NCBI GenBank assembly: GCA_004380135.1
Contig: QXCR01000038.1
Coordinates: 62,001-126,000 of the forward strand
Reading direction: 5' to 3'
DNA: 64,000 bases
Origin: Stemphylium vesicarium
Lineage: Eukaryota; Ascomycota; Dothideomycetes; Pleosporales; Pleosporaceae
The notes beneath the pieces were generated by a model that was not told the origin of the DNA, did not search any database, and saw only the letters and a program-made list of their open reading frames with translations. A program made the translations under genes and the position numbers. This document shows positions 11,335 to 21,035 of the stretch, piece by piece (the first letter of the stretch is position 1; every line of letters starts with the position of its first letter).

Positions 11335-12252
11335 ATGAAGTCCTTACTCTCTGCATACATCTTCAAAGTCCTACCACAAAACATGCAGCATCACCGAGCC
11401 GGACTGTCGCCCGCTCCAGACGTTGTACGCGGGCCATTGGCACCACCGCGCTTCTCTGATCGGCACCCACCGTCAGCGCCACCAGCTCCCGAGTTCCTGG
11501 TTATTGGCCTCTTCGCCCTACGACTCGCGAAACGATTGATCGAGAGTCTCGACTATTACCCGGGTCGAGATTCGGATATCATCTGGCTAGTCAACTTCCT
11601 GGCCCCTTTCAGCGATGATTGCTCACTAGCGAAAATATCGGGCTCACGAAAGGACGATTACCTCGAGATGTATCACCGTGTCGTATCAAGGATGAAGAGG
11701 CAACCGCTATATCCCATCCGCTTCATGCAGATGAATCCCGATCAGTCAATACACCAGATGCAACGCCGTACTGACGCAGAGCGCCCGAGAGAGATGACGG
11801 ATAGTGAGTGAACGAGTACCCCTCATCATCTGCGCGGAGGCTAACATAAATGAGGTGAGAGAATAGAGATAATCGACTTTTGTGACGCAGCCGGTGAATG
11901 GGGCTCCAATGTACCTATACCCGAGCGCGAGGCGGCAAGAATGCTCGAGCTAGCCGATCAGAGGCGCATCGCGGACCTCGTCCAGGAGCAAGCGCCAAGG
12001 CGGGGGCCGGAAGTACAACAAGAGACAAGACGAGCGCAGATAGATCCAGAGCCTTTGGTATATGAGGGCAGACAGCCCCTCCGAGGAGTTCAACACCCAC
12101 GCGATCATCGGTACACCCAATACACTACACAACGTCCTTGGCGAGGGGATGAGTATCTGCCAGTGGAGGAAGAAGAAGAGAGGACATCTACAACGGCGGG
12201 GAGGAACCGGCGCGTTTCTTTCGCGGACGAGCAACGATACTTTGATGTATGA
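11335..12252 (+). CDS. Hypothetical protein, two exons
   Basis: Exons 11335-11803 and 11867-12252 join to 284 residues. The 63-nt intron has a GTGAGT donor, a GCTAAC branch sequence and a TAG acceptor, and splicing keeps frame. I recognise no domain. The N-terminal part is Pro/Ala-rich, followed by a moderately hydrophobic segment (about residues 60-80) and mixed helix-like sequence. The second exon is highly charged, with many Arg/Gln/Glu residues and an acidic run VEEEEER. The start may instead be a second in-frame Met 16 codons later. At the 3' end a further 51-nt intron (12247-12297) is possible and would replace the last residue or two with a short basic tail. Probably a lineage-specific protein; function unknown. 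Confidence 0.5.
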
Positions 12253-12554
12253 TCTTCATCCGCGAAAGTATTATTTCTCAAATGCTGATTCACACAGGAG
12301 CGAAGACGCTGATCAGCTATTGCAGTCACAAAGCCCCATGATGGCAAACCACGCCGATTCAATGTGAAGAAGCGTTCGCTAGCAAGACAAACGATACAAC
12401 ATGTCCTTGGCTTGGCTAGGATATACCTCAACCACACGCCTGGCAGGTTGACAACACCTCGCTTGACGATACTTCGAGTCTATGGAGATAACGAGCGTGT
12501 CTATAAACATAAGTCTACATTTTATACAATAAGTCCAACAAAACCTTCACGTCT
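12253..12554. other. Convergent intergenic gap
   Basis: This gap separates the 3' ends of the hypothetical gene and the CorA-like gene. I see only the possible extra splice site near 12297. Confidence 0.5.
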
Positions 12555-14206
12555 CTACACCATATTCTTGCTCGTGACCTTCTCCCTCGAGACCTTTTCC
12601 CTCGTCTGTTTCTCCTTACAAGCCTGCCAGTACCACTTGATCGATGAGCGAGCCTCGGTCGTAATCGCAAACGTAAGAAACAGCACCGGCAACGCCGTGA
12701 CCCAAAAGATCCAGCTCTTCTTCTCACCGGGCAAGAAGTCGTCCTTCATGGAGAAAATAGCAGCGATAGTTGACAACGGTACAAACACCATTGTCAGATT
12801 AGTAATATGCGCCAGGTTCAGCGCATTCTTATTTGCAGCCTGCGCCTCTTGCATCGAGGTAAATTGCAGGTATGATTGCAAGAATGCGTCTGCCATGGTG
12901 ATGATCTTGCCGCAGTAGTCTTGTACCGCGATCCAGCCATCTCTTTCCCATTCCGGTACGTCATCCGCGTTGGACTGATGTAAGCCCAGGACTTCGAAAT
13001 GCTCTTTCGCTTCCGAGCTCACTAGACCCATGATGTACTTGACGTTCACTACGAAGCCGAAGACTTCATGATGCCAGCTGCTCAACACTCCTTCGCCGAA
13101 CTCCCGTAGATAGTCGCATCTGTTTACGTGCAATATTGTCGTGCGGGGGTTCGCTTGCAGGCGAAGCATGTTGAGTATGCGGCGCCGCAAGAAGCTGAGG
13201 AAAGAGCAAATAGCGAGTTTGCGAGCGACATTTGTGCAAGTTCGCGGGCCAATTTCTCGTGCCGGTAGATCTGGCTCGAGCGATACTATGTCGTCAAACA
13301 TTGAGACGTATTGAGGACGCTGCCAGCCCTTGGTCCAATCTGCGGGGTCAGGAGAGAGGATATCGACGTCGTTGAAGTCTGGATCCAAGCAGTTCATTCG
13401 GGAATACGCGTACTCGGTCGAGTGGTGGTCGACTGTAAGAGGGCGTCCGTCTGTCAGTGACCTGACTTCTCTGCGAACAGGTGGGTCGACTATGAGCAGC
13501 GCTAGGCAAGGAAGGTCAATAATGCTTTAACAAATCAAGAAAGAGGTGTCTTACAGTCCCATGAGCCGTCTTCCCGAATTCCAGATGTCCAGAACGATAA
13601 AGCGTGATAGCTTTTTGGTTGATCGAAGATGGGCCCTTTGGGGTCGTAGCAATATATGTGACGTTCGACATTGAAGTCGCACCTGAAGATATGGCCGTGC
13701 ACCTCTGAATCCGCATCGACACGCAGCGGTTGAGTCGAAGGATATCTGATGGCAAAGCTTCCCTTCGCATATCGACGAAAAGGGTTTCGGTGATTGAACG
13801 CAGGGGTCGCAGGGTCGGCCCAGTGTGCAGCAAAGAAGCTCGGAGGAATGCGCAATCGCGAGCCGAGCGCTTCTACGTAGTTTAGAGACAGATCTTCCAA
13901 TACGAACAACCTCTTCCGCGGGCCCGATTGAGTCGCAGCTACCGGATCTTCAAAGTGGTTTTTAACGTCTTGAGAATTCTTGAAGATCTCAGGCTCTGGT
14001 ATCTCGTCGTCTTGGTATTCGATGACCGCCACCCTGCCCCTCTCCCGTTCTTGCGGTGTCTGCGCGTGTAGATTGTGGAAGAAGTCTGGAAACAATGAAC
14101 GCAAATGCAAATCGATCAGTTCATGGTATGCCTCGCGCATATCCTTTTCGCACAACGTCGCCGATCTGTCGATCGAAGTGCCTGTCGGAGATTGTCGCTC
14201 GCCCAT
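12555..14206 (-). CDS. CorA-like Mg2+ transporter domain protein
   Basis: Exons 14206-13555 and 13501-12555 join across a 53-nt intron (donor GTAAGA, acceptor CTAG) to 532 residues. The protein has a long soluble N-terminal region and two membrane helices close to the C terminus, the layout of CorA channels (PF01544), which conduct Mg2+ as pentamers with the N-terminal part in the cytosol. The first helix runs through ITNLTMVFVPLSTIAAIF and the second through WIFWVTALPVLFLTF. The signature GMN that forms the CorA selectivity filter is replaced here by S-M-K right after helix 1. Many filamentous fungi carry such divergent CorA-like proteins, often without known substrates, so Mg2+ transport should not be assumed. 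The soluble region includes aromatic-rich sequences around SFFAAHWADP that are common in this fungal subgroup. Confidence 0.8.
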
Positions 14207-14703
14207 AATTCACATTTAGGAATCGTATTTGCAAAAGTTCTAAAACACCATTTTCAATTAACAACGGCAGGATCCTATCTTACAGTATGTCAGCCAAGAT
14301 TTTTGGGGGCGGAAACCTAGGTACGCGATGGGATGGAGCTGCGGTCTCATTGGCGGTTTGAACGCCTTGCACCAGGGAGTATGCAGGCTGACTGCAGGAA
14401 ACCACTGATATCAAGGCTGGCGCAACCATTGTCGTTTTCTAACGGCAAGGCGGAATGATTTCTAGCTGTAAGGCCATGCATCTATGTTGGTATTGGACAT
14501 GGTGACATCAGTCGGCAAAGGATGCCCGCGCCCGTAGCCCTCCACATTCCGGAGTGGTTCGTATGTGATAACAAGATTTTGCACGCATCAACGCTTCAAT
14601 TCGATGGTAAGCACAGCTCGCAACGGCAATCCAGATACGAGTGTCCGGAAAAGCGAGCGCAATCCATCGTCCCTTCATGGGCATGCCGTTTCCCATACTC
14701 TTA
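14207..14703. other. Intergenic, upstream of the CorA-like gene
   Basis: This gap lies between two leftward genes. It should hold the CorA-like promoter and the 3' region of the glycosylase gene. Nothing else is recognisable. Confidence 0.5.
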
Positions 14704-15432
14704 TCAACTGTCTTGCTCCCGCCTCCACCTCAAATACGGCTTAAGCTCCTTATCCAAGGGAGCCACTCTCTTCCATTCCGGCTCAACCCCATCCCCTTCC
14801 TCAACGCCTCTCAGTCTATCCCTATAAAAGATACGATAGCTATCAAGTGCATACGCCCCCATTCCCGGCAAATGGGCAATCTCCCAGCCCTCGCGCTCAT
14901 CTTCAGGTCCCAGTATCTCGCCAGGCTTGACATCCGCACCACATCCACGGTTAGGATAGTGTAGCCTCCTATATCTTCGCTCTGTACACGGAGGCGCAGC
15001 AAGCCAGGTTTCCGCTAGAGCTATTAAACGGGTTGCCCGAATTCTGTGTAGGCCTATGGGTTGGAGCATGCTGGTCAGGTCTTCGAGTGGTGCCGCGGAC
15101 AACTCATGAGGAGATGGGTAGGCTGATAGGATTTCGAAGAGTACTGGTCTGGCCATTTGACCGCGGGTTTGGTTCCAGAGAATGGCCTGGACAACTAATG
15201 CATACAGACTGTCGCATATCCGTTCCTGGATCAAACCGTACTTTGCCGGTTGCAGGGTAAATGGAAGTCCCAGTGGTTGTGGTATGATACGAGGGTGGTC
15301 ATCTGTTTCGACGCGGGTGCTGATGACAGATGAAGGCATGTCTCCCCTAGGTTCAGTCCCGGTTTGTTTGGTCCGTCGCTTGGATGTTGGCTTGGGGGAC
15401 TTGGTCCGGCGGCTTCGCGTAACTACTGGCAT
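14704..15432 (-). CDS. MBD4-like HhH-GPD DNA glycosylase
   Basis: A single-exon gene of 242 residues. The sequence LVVQAILWNQTRGQMARPVL, the helix around LTSMLQPIGLHRIRATRL and the hairpin LPGMGAYALDSYRIF match the glycosylase domain of vertebrate MBD4 and plant MBD4L proteins. MBD4 removes thymine or uracil opposite guanine, the products of 5-methylcytosine or cytosine deamination. The catalytic aspartate corresponds to D197 in A-L-D-S-Y-R-I-F. No methyl-CpG-binding domain is present; the N terminus is short, basic and Ser/Thr-rich, consistent with nuclear targeting. A roughly 25-residue insertion lies between the two helix-hairpin-helix parts. Family and reaction class are well supported, while substrate preference is inferred. 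Its upstream region is shared with the divergent ATG22 gene. Confidence 0.85.
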   Translation of the reverse strand: MPVVTRSRRTKSPKPTSKRRTKQTGTEPRGDMPSSVISTRVETDDHPRIIPQPLGLPFTLQPAKYGLIQERICDSLYALVVQAILWNQTRGQMARPVLFEILSAYPSPHELSAAPLEDLTSMLQPIGLHRIRATRLIALAETWLAAPPCTERRYRRLHYPNRGCGADVKPGEILGPEDEREGWEIAHLPGMGAYALDSYRIFYRDRLRGVEEGDGVEPEWKRVAPLDKELKPYLRWRREQDS

Positions 15433-16080
15433 CCTCGAGTAGTACCAACTCTTTACAAGGTTGAATTACATGCGAAAAAGGATCAATTGAGGGCTACTTG
15501 AGTTTGTCGACCGATAGTGGTGAAACGAAATGTCTCAACGCTAGCACCTGATTATCCAATACGTCATCGAATGCCCCTGAGCCGTGGAGGTTTGAGGCGC
15601 ATGCTCCAGCTAGGAATTGTGAGCTTCATGGTCCATTTATGAACGCAGCCTTGCTTTTTCCCGTCGCATGTCGCGCAACTCATCGCACGAGATGGCTGTT
15701 TGGGTGAGATCTGGGGCTCTTAGGTACGGTTCGCGATGACAGCCCCGCAGAAAGAGCATACAAGGCGCGATCATCCCTTCCCGCAACCACGACACCAGCG
15801 TCGCGCCTCTCCATCGGCAAACCTTCCAGCCATCATCGCGACACAAGCGCAGCGCTCAAAACACCTCATCTCATGAAAACGGGCGGAAAGAATGAGGCTG
15901 CTCTGTCATATTTGCCTGCCAGTCTTGTGCCCCACTTCCATCTTCTAAGCTTTGCCCGAAACAAGCAAAAAGCAAACCCACTTCAAACCCACATCGGATC
16001 CTCTCGGATCGTCATCGTCATTGTATTTCGCGCGCAAATGTCAGGTTTCGCTACCGTAACCCTTTCGAAACAACATAAAC
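15433..16080. other. Divergent promoter region, glycosylase and ATG22
   Basis: These 648 bases separate the start codons of two genes pointing away from each other and must contain both promoters. No gene or strong repeat is visible. Confidence 0.6.
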
Positions 16081-18034
16081 ATGTCTTTTTCGGATGACGA
16101 GGACGACGTGAGGGGGGAGGCGGCGTTTATGGGCAGAGCGAAATATGAAGGCGAAGATATCAGTCCGACTACAGATAGGGAATTGAATGGCTGGTATGCT
16201 TATCCTATCGCGGCTGAAGTATGACTACCTCTGTTATTTTTTCTTGCGTGCTACACATGTTAACATGGTTGCAGGTTTTCGCTGTGGTGGCTGTTGGTAA
16301 TTGAACTACTCTATCCGCGGGCATTTGCAGCGCGCTTGATATAGGACAGTACTAACATAGCAACAGGCGCCTTTCTCCCAGTCCTTCTAGAGCAACTTGC
16401 GCGTGAAAACGGCGTATTCTTCTCCGATCGCACAAAGCCATGTGCCGACCATTCTTCGGCCGGGAAATTCCGGATACGTGCCGATGATGGCCAGAAGCCT
16501 GGTGTAGACAATGAGCAATGCATGGTGCAGTATCTGGGCAGCGAGATATCGACGAGCAGTTTTGCCATGTACACTTCTTCGTTTGCAGTACTTCTCCAGG
16601 CACTGGTTTTGATATGTTTCAGCTCCTTTGCTGATTATGGTATGTTGTTGTCGATTGACTACAATCGTAGCGCAAGTCAGACTGACAAACTCTCCAGGCC
16701 CATACCGCAAGAAAATGCTCATGTTTACCTCCTACGCCGGATCACTCGCCAGCTGTCTTTTCATCTTCATCTCACCATCACTATACTACATGGCCCCAGT
16801 TCTAGCCATCATTGGCGTCACAAGTCTAGGCTGTTCCTTTGTTTTGATGAATGCCTTCTTGCCATTACTAGTCGCCAACCACCCCGACAACAACACAGCC
16901 CGGAAACCGTTTTCGAGCGACGAAGATACGGACATCGAACTCGAAAGCCTCAACCCAGCTAACGGTCCGTCTTCCGCACACCGATCAGATGCCGACAAGC
17001 TCTCCCGCGACCTGGAACGCTCAGCGCAGATCAGCTCGAAGGGTGTGGGCTATGGCTACATCTCGGCTGTCCTAGTTGAAGTATTCAGTATACTCATCAT
17101 CGTGGTATTTAGCAAGACCTCCCTGTCAAAAACATCGCCTACACTTTCCATCCGCGTAATCCTCTTCGTGGTAGGCCTATGGTGGGCCGTCTTCTCAATC
17201 CCAACACTGCTCTGGCTACGCTCACGTCCAGGCCCGCCATTGCCATCTCAGCAACAGGCCACCTTCGCCGGTACTACCAAGCAGCCATCCAAGTTGAAAA
17301 CATTCTTGTTCTACACATCATTCTCACTCCGCAGCTTTTGGACAACGTTGAAGAAGGCGGTCAGCCTAAGGCAAACGCTTTTGTTCTTGATATCCTGGTT
17401 CCTGCTCTCCGACTCTGTGGCCACTATCTCAGGAACCGCCGTACTCTTCGCGCGGACAGAACTTCACATGAGCACCATCGCCATCGCGCTTTTATCCATC
17501 ACCTCAATTGGATCAGGCATTATTGGCGCGTTCGCTTGGCCGCGCATCCAACAGCGTTACGGTCTGCAGCCAAAATCCGTTTTGCTATGTTGTGTCGCGG
17601 GCATGGAGATTATTCCTCTCTATGGACTGCTGGGATACATACCAATGTTCCAGAGCCTGGGCTTTATCGGACTGCAGCAGGCTTGGGAGATATATCCCAT
17701 CGCCGTCCTGCATGGAATAGTCATGGGGGGCATATCGTCCTACGCACGATCTGTCTACGCTCCTTTGATACCCGAGGGTAGCGAAGCGGCGTTCTTTGCG
17801 TTGTACGCAGTAACGGATAAAGGAAGCAGTGCCTTTGGACCGGCGCTTGTAGGGCGCATCGTTGATCAGGCGGGGACTATTCGACCAGCCTTCATATTCC
17901 TGGCAGTCCTGGTCGTGTTACCGGCGCCGTTGCTGTGGCGCTTGAATGTTGAGAAGGGAAGGGAAGATGCGAGGGTCATGGCCGAGGGAGATGGCAAGGG
18001 ACGCGGAAAGTACGAGAGAGTCCGTGATGAGTAA
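16081..18034 (+). CDS. ATG22: Autophagy-related protein 22 (vacuolar amino acid exporter)
   Basis: Atg22 is a vacuolar-membrane MFS-type permease that returns amino acids to the cytosol after autophagic breakdown. The gene reads 16081-16218, 16275-16296, 16367-16639, 16698-18034, 589 residues, normal for filamentous fungi. The acidic N terminus SFSDDEDD leads to L-N-G-W-Y-A-Y-P, an Atg22 hallmark, then AFLPVLLEQLA, a luminal loop, SFADYGPYRK after the next helix, and a chain of about twelve membrane segments. A hydrophilic Ser/Asp-rich cytosolic loop (about residues 210-260) and a charged tail are also typical. The second exon is only 22 nt long, flanked by a 56-nt and a 70-nt intron with TTAAC and CTAAC branch sites. 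Assignment is firm from motif order and topology. Confidence 0.9.
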
Positions 18035-18144
18035 AATGAACCGACAGTTGAGGTGGTCGGGTATGATATGATTGTACGCCTGAGATGCTCCCTAGATAGG
18101 TTTTTACGCCGCCCAATGCTGTAAATGTCAAATAATGGCATGTT

Positions 18145-19377
18145 TTATGCCCGCTCGTCTATCTTTGGCCGTTTGCCGTCTCTTTCATGGTCGTCTCCAA
18201 ATCTCTTCCTCTCCCCGAGCGGCTTTGAGTTGGCACCCGTAGCGCCCTCTCTGTCGCGGTCTCTTCCGCCATAGGCATCGGGCCTGAACCTCTCGTCGAC
18301 ACCAAAGTCGCCCTTGTCCCTCCGTGGCCGGTCGTCGCCAAAGTCACCCCACTTGCCCGTATCCTCACTCTTCATGTCCCTGTATCGCGTGCGCCCCTTC
18401 TTTCCCAGTTTTGTCATGTCGCGGATTTGCATGTACTCGGGCAGAATCTCTCGGTTTGTCTCGTCCTCAAAGCGCGCGTTCATGAGGTTCCTCCGATCCA
18501 CGCCCAGCTCCTTCAGCTCGTCGGTGAAGAAGGCGCCCTTGTGGAAGTATTTTTGCATGTACTGCATCTGGCCGCGGTCGCCCTTTTCTTCTTGCTGCTT
18601 TTCTATGAATGCGCGGTCTTCGGCTTCGCGCTCGGCGGCGGAGAGGTTGCGGCGGCGCTCGATTTCTGCGCGCTCGGCTTCGGCTTCTTCGATGGCGAGG
18701 CGTTCGCGTTTGATGCGTTTGAGCTCGCGCAGCTTCCAGGCAGCGTACTCGGCGTCGGGGTCAACTCCGTCTGTATCGTCGATGGCGTTGATGTCGGCGT
18801 CCTCCACGTCGTCGTCCCAGTCCTTTTTGCCCGCCGCCTTCTCTGCTATGCGCTGTTCGACTTGTTCTTGTACAAGCGCCCTGTTCTGCTCCTGTCGCCG
18901 CGCCTCTTCCTCGACTGCTATTTCGTCGGCCGATTTGACTGGCGCCGCAATCTTGTTCCGCTCGTTCTTCTTCAGAAAGACTGGCCGTAACAGTTTCTTC
19001 GGCGCTTCCTCTTCGCTACTTGACTCCTCCTCTGATGACTCGTCCTCGTCACTACCACTCCCGCTTTCGCTCCCACTGCCATCCTCGCCCTCTTCCCCTC
19101 CCTCACTCTCCGTCTCAAACTCGTCCTCCAAGGCTTTGCGCGCAGCCTCGTCTTTCTGACGCGACGCGAGTTTCGACTTGAGGGCCGATTTGGGAAAGGA
19201 TGAGGCAATGGGCGCGGGTTTTGGTTTCGCGAAAGGCTTTGGCTGCGGCTGCTGCTCTTCCTCCGATTCCGATTCTGAACTCGATTGTTCCTCAGGCTCG
19301 GCAGCTGTTGGCTTTCCAGCAAATTGGCGCGTGCGCACCGGTTGCGCCGTCAGTTTCTTGGATTTTGGGGGTGGCAT
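18145..19377 (-). CDS. Microfibrillar-associated protein 1 homologue (spliceosomal MFAP1)
   Basis: A single-exon gene of 410 residues. MFAP1 is a component of the U4/U6.U5 tri-snRNP and the spliceosomal B complex; the yeast relative is Spp381. The conserved C-terminal domain is clear: M-Q-K-Y-F-H-K-G-A-F-F, then D-R-R-N-L-M-N-A-R and MTKLGKKGRTRYRDMKSEDT. The N-terminal half is low-complexity, with long acidic Ser/Glu runs, and the centre is a charged Arg/Glu helix, as in animal MFAP1. The start at 19377 (M-P-P-P-K-S-K-K) is preferred; an ATG at 19440 in the same frame would add 21 residues without MFAP1 character. The extreme C terminus is rich in Asp-Arg dipeptides. It converges with ATG22, with only about 110 bases between stops. 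Confidence 0.92.
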   Translation of the reverse strand: MPPPKSKKLTAQPVRTRQFAGKPTAAEPEEQSSSESESEEEQQPQPKPFAKPKPAPIASSFPKSALKSKLASRQKDEAARKALEDEFETESEGGEEGEDGSGSESGSGSDEDESSEEESSSEEEAPKKLLRPVFLKKNERNKIAAPVKSADEIAVEEEARRQEQNRALVQEQVEQRIAEKAAGKKDWDDDVEDADINAIDDTDGVDPDAEYAAWKLRELKRIKRERLAIEEAEAERAEIERRRNLSAAEREAEDRAFIEKQQEEKGDRGQMQYMQKYFHKGAFFTDELKELGVDRRNLMNARFEDETNREILPEYMQIRDMTKLGKKGRTRYRDMKSEDTGKWGDFGDDRPRRDKGDFGVDERFRPDAYGGRDRDREGATGANSKPLGERKRFGDDHERDGKRPKIDERA

Positions 19378-21035
19378 TGTGAGTTTTGTTGGCGTGGCGC
19401 AAAGCGAGTGTACAGAGAAGCTGGGGAGGACCATCTGCACGCGATACCGGGGTTACTGCAAGTGGCTTGGCGCGCGTAAGGCTGGGGGCATCCCACCTCG
19501 CTGGTCTTCAATATTTTCACTACACGAATGTTAAGCTTGCTGTGTGAAACTTCAAACATCCTATTTGTCGTATGAGAAATAGCTATCTCCTTGATTACCT
19601 TGGCTGCGCCACTAGAACTGAAGGTATGCTACCTAAGTACGGGGAGAATCGCGACGGCTTTCATCCACAAAATGACCGCATTCCATCTAGCCATTCGTGT
19701 TCAGAGATTTATCAAGCATCACAACCCTCATATCTAGCTGTGTTTTCAATCTTTCAGCCGTACGGTCTAGGTTGTCTGGGTGGGGTGTAATCCGATGGCC
19801 AAGAAGATATGTGAATTACTGACGTCTAGTATGTAAATAATATTGCCATATTAGTTGCATACCTTCTGCGGATATGGAAATGACACGATGCTCTTACACG
19901 TAATAACATATCGCTTTCCCAAGTCCCGCGGAGACTGGGTCCGTCGCGTTCCAGGCAGTTCTTCGAGAGAGATCAAGACTCTTGTCTCAGGATTATCCCC
20001 ACATATGCACTATTACGTCCGCAGTGAGGGAAACTCATTATTACTTGGTCATAATCTTCGCGCTCACTGGTTTCTGTAAGAAGAACGTCTCATGGTTCCA
20101 CCAGTGACTTCGCTGCTGTATGGTGAATTTTTGTGCATTCACGATTGATCTCCTTAACACTGCAAACAGCAAAATGACAGCATCCAAGTATGGACGAAAC
20201 AATACACATATCGAAACCCGACGCGCCATAACGCTACTACCTAGTAATACAAAGTATTGAACCCGTCATAAGATACATATGCGGATAATTGCTGACACTA
20301 TCGCCCGCTGTTGCTCGACGACTCTCCTGAGTGCCCAACAAGCTTCCCTTTATGCTAGCTACCACTCGCGTGCAAAACAACCACACATGAAAATCAAAAT
20401 GAGCTGGGCCTCGTCGCAGCGCGCGCACAACTCTCAATCGGTCTTGAGATTTGAGACTCTGCACGCAGTTTCCCAGTTAGCAACGGACAGATTACCCTCA
20501 TCATTTGTCAGCGACCCCGCGCAGACATGGACCTGAAGCCGAATGCTGAACAGGGAAGCATGGCAAATCATTTGAAAGCAAATATGCATACAATACCCTC
20601 GGGCATTGGAGAAGTCAATCATGTAGATGCATCGCAGGGACCCTTAGAAAATTGTGAAACTTGTTTTAATTATCTGTCCTGCATGCAATATGCTACCACG
20701 CTGTTTGGCAGCTCATGCTTTATAGAACCATGTCATCCATACCGGCCATACTGCGGGCCGTGAACGCCATTGATGTAAAAAAAAATCTTCGTGTGAGATA
20801 TCCTGCCTTTCCAAAGAGGCTGGATATGATGCAAACCCTAACGCCTATGAATGCCATTGTGACATTACGTTTTTGACCAAATCAATTGGCCGGTGAAATG
20901 CTAACAGAAGCGCCACCCAGTATAATGCACGCTCGAACGCAGCAAATATGTCGTCCAGCGGACTAAAAGTAAGGCAGCTACTGCCACCCAAAACGTATTT
21001 TAGAAGTTGATACATGAAGGTAATGTGATGACTGA
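19378..21035. other. Intergenic, about 1.7 kb
   Basis: This region holds the MFAP1 promoter and the 3' flank of the cyclin gene. Short frames on both strands have no domain character, and I see nothing else. Confidence 0.5.

Noticed and set aside
12247..12297. Extra 51-nt intron at the 3' end of the hypothetical gene
   Set aside because: GTATGA and CACACAG fit, but the result only swaps the last residue for a 4-residue tail; sequence alone cannot decide.
18314..19159. 281-codon plus-strand frame
   Set aside because: Antisense to MFAP1; its Ser-rich product mirrors the acidic/basic codons of that gene and has no domain.
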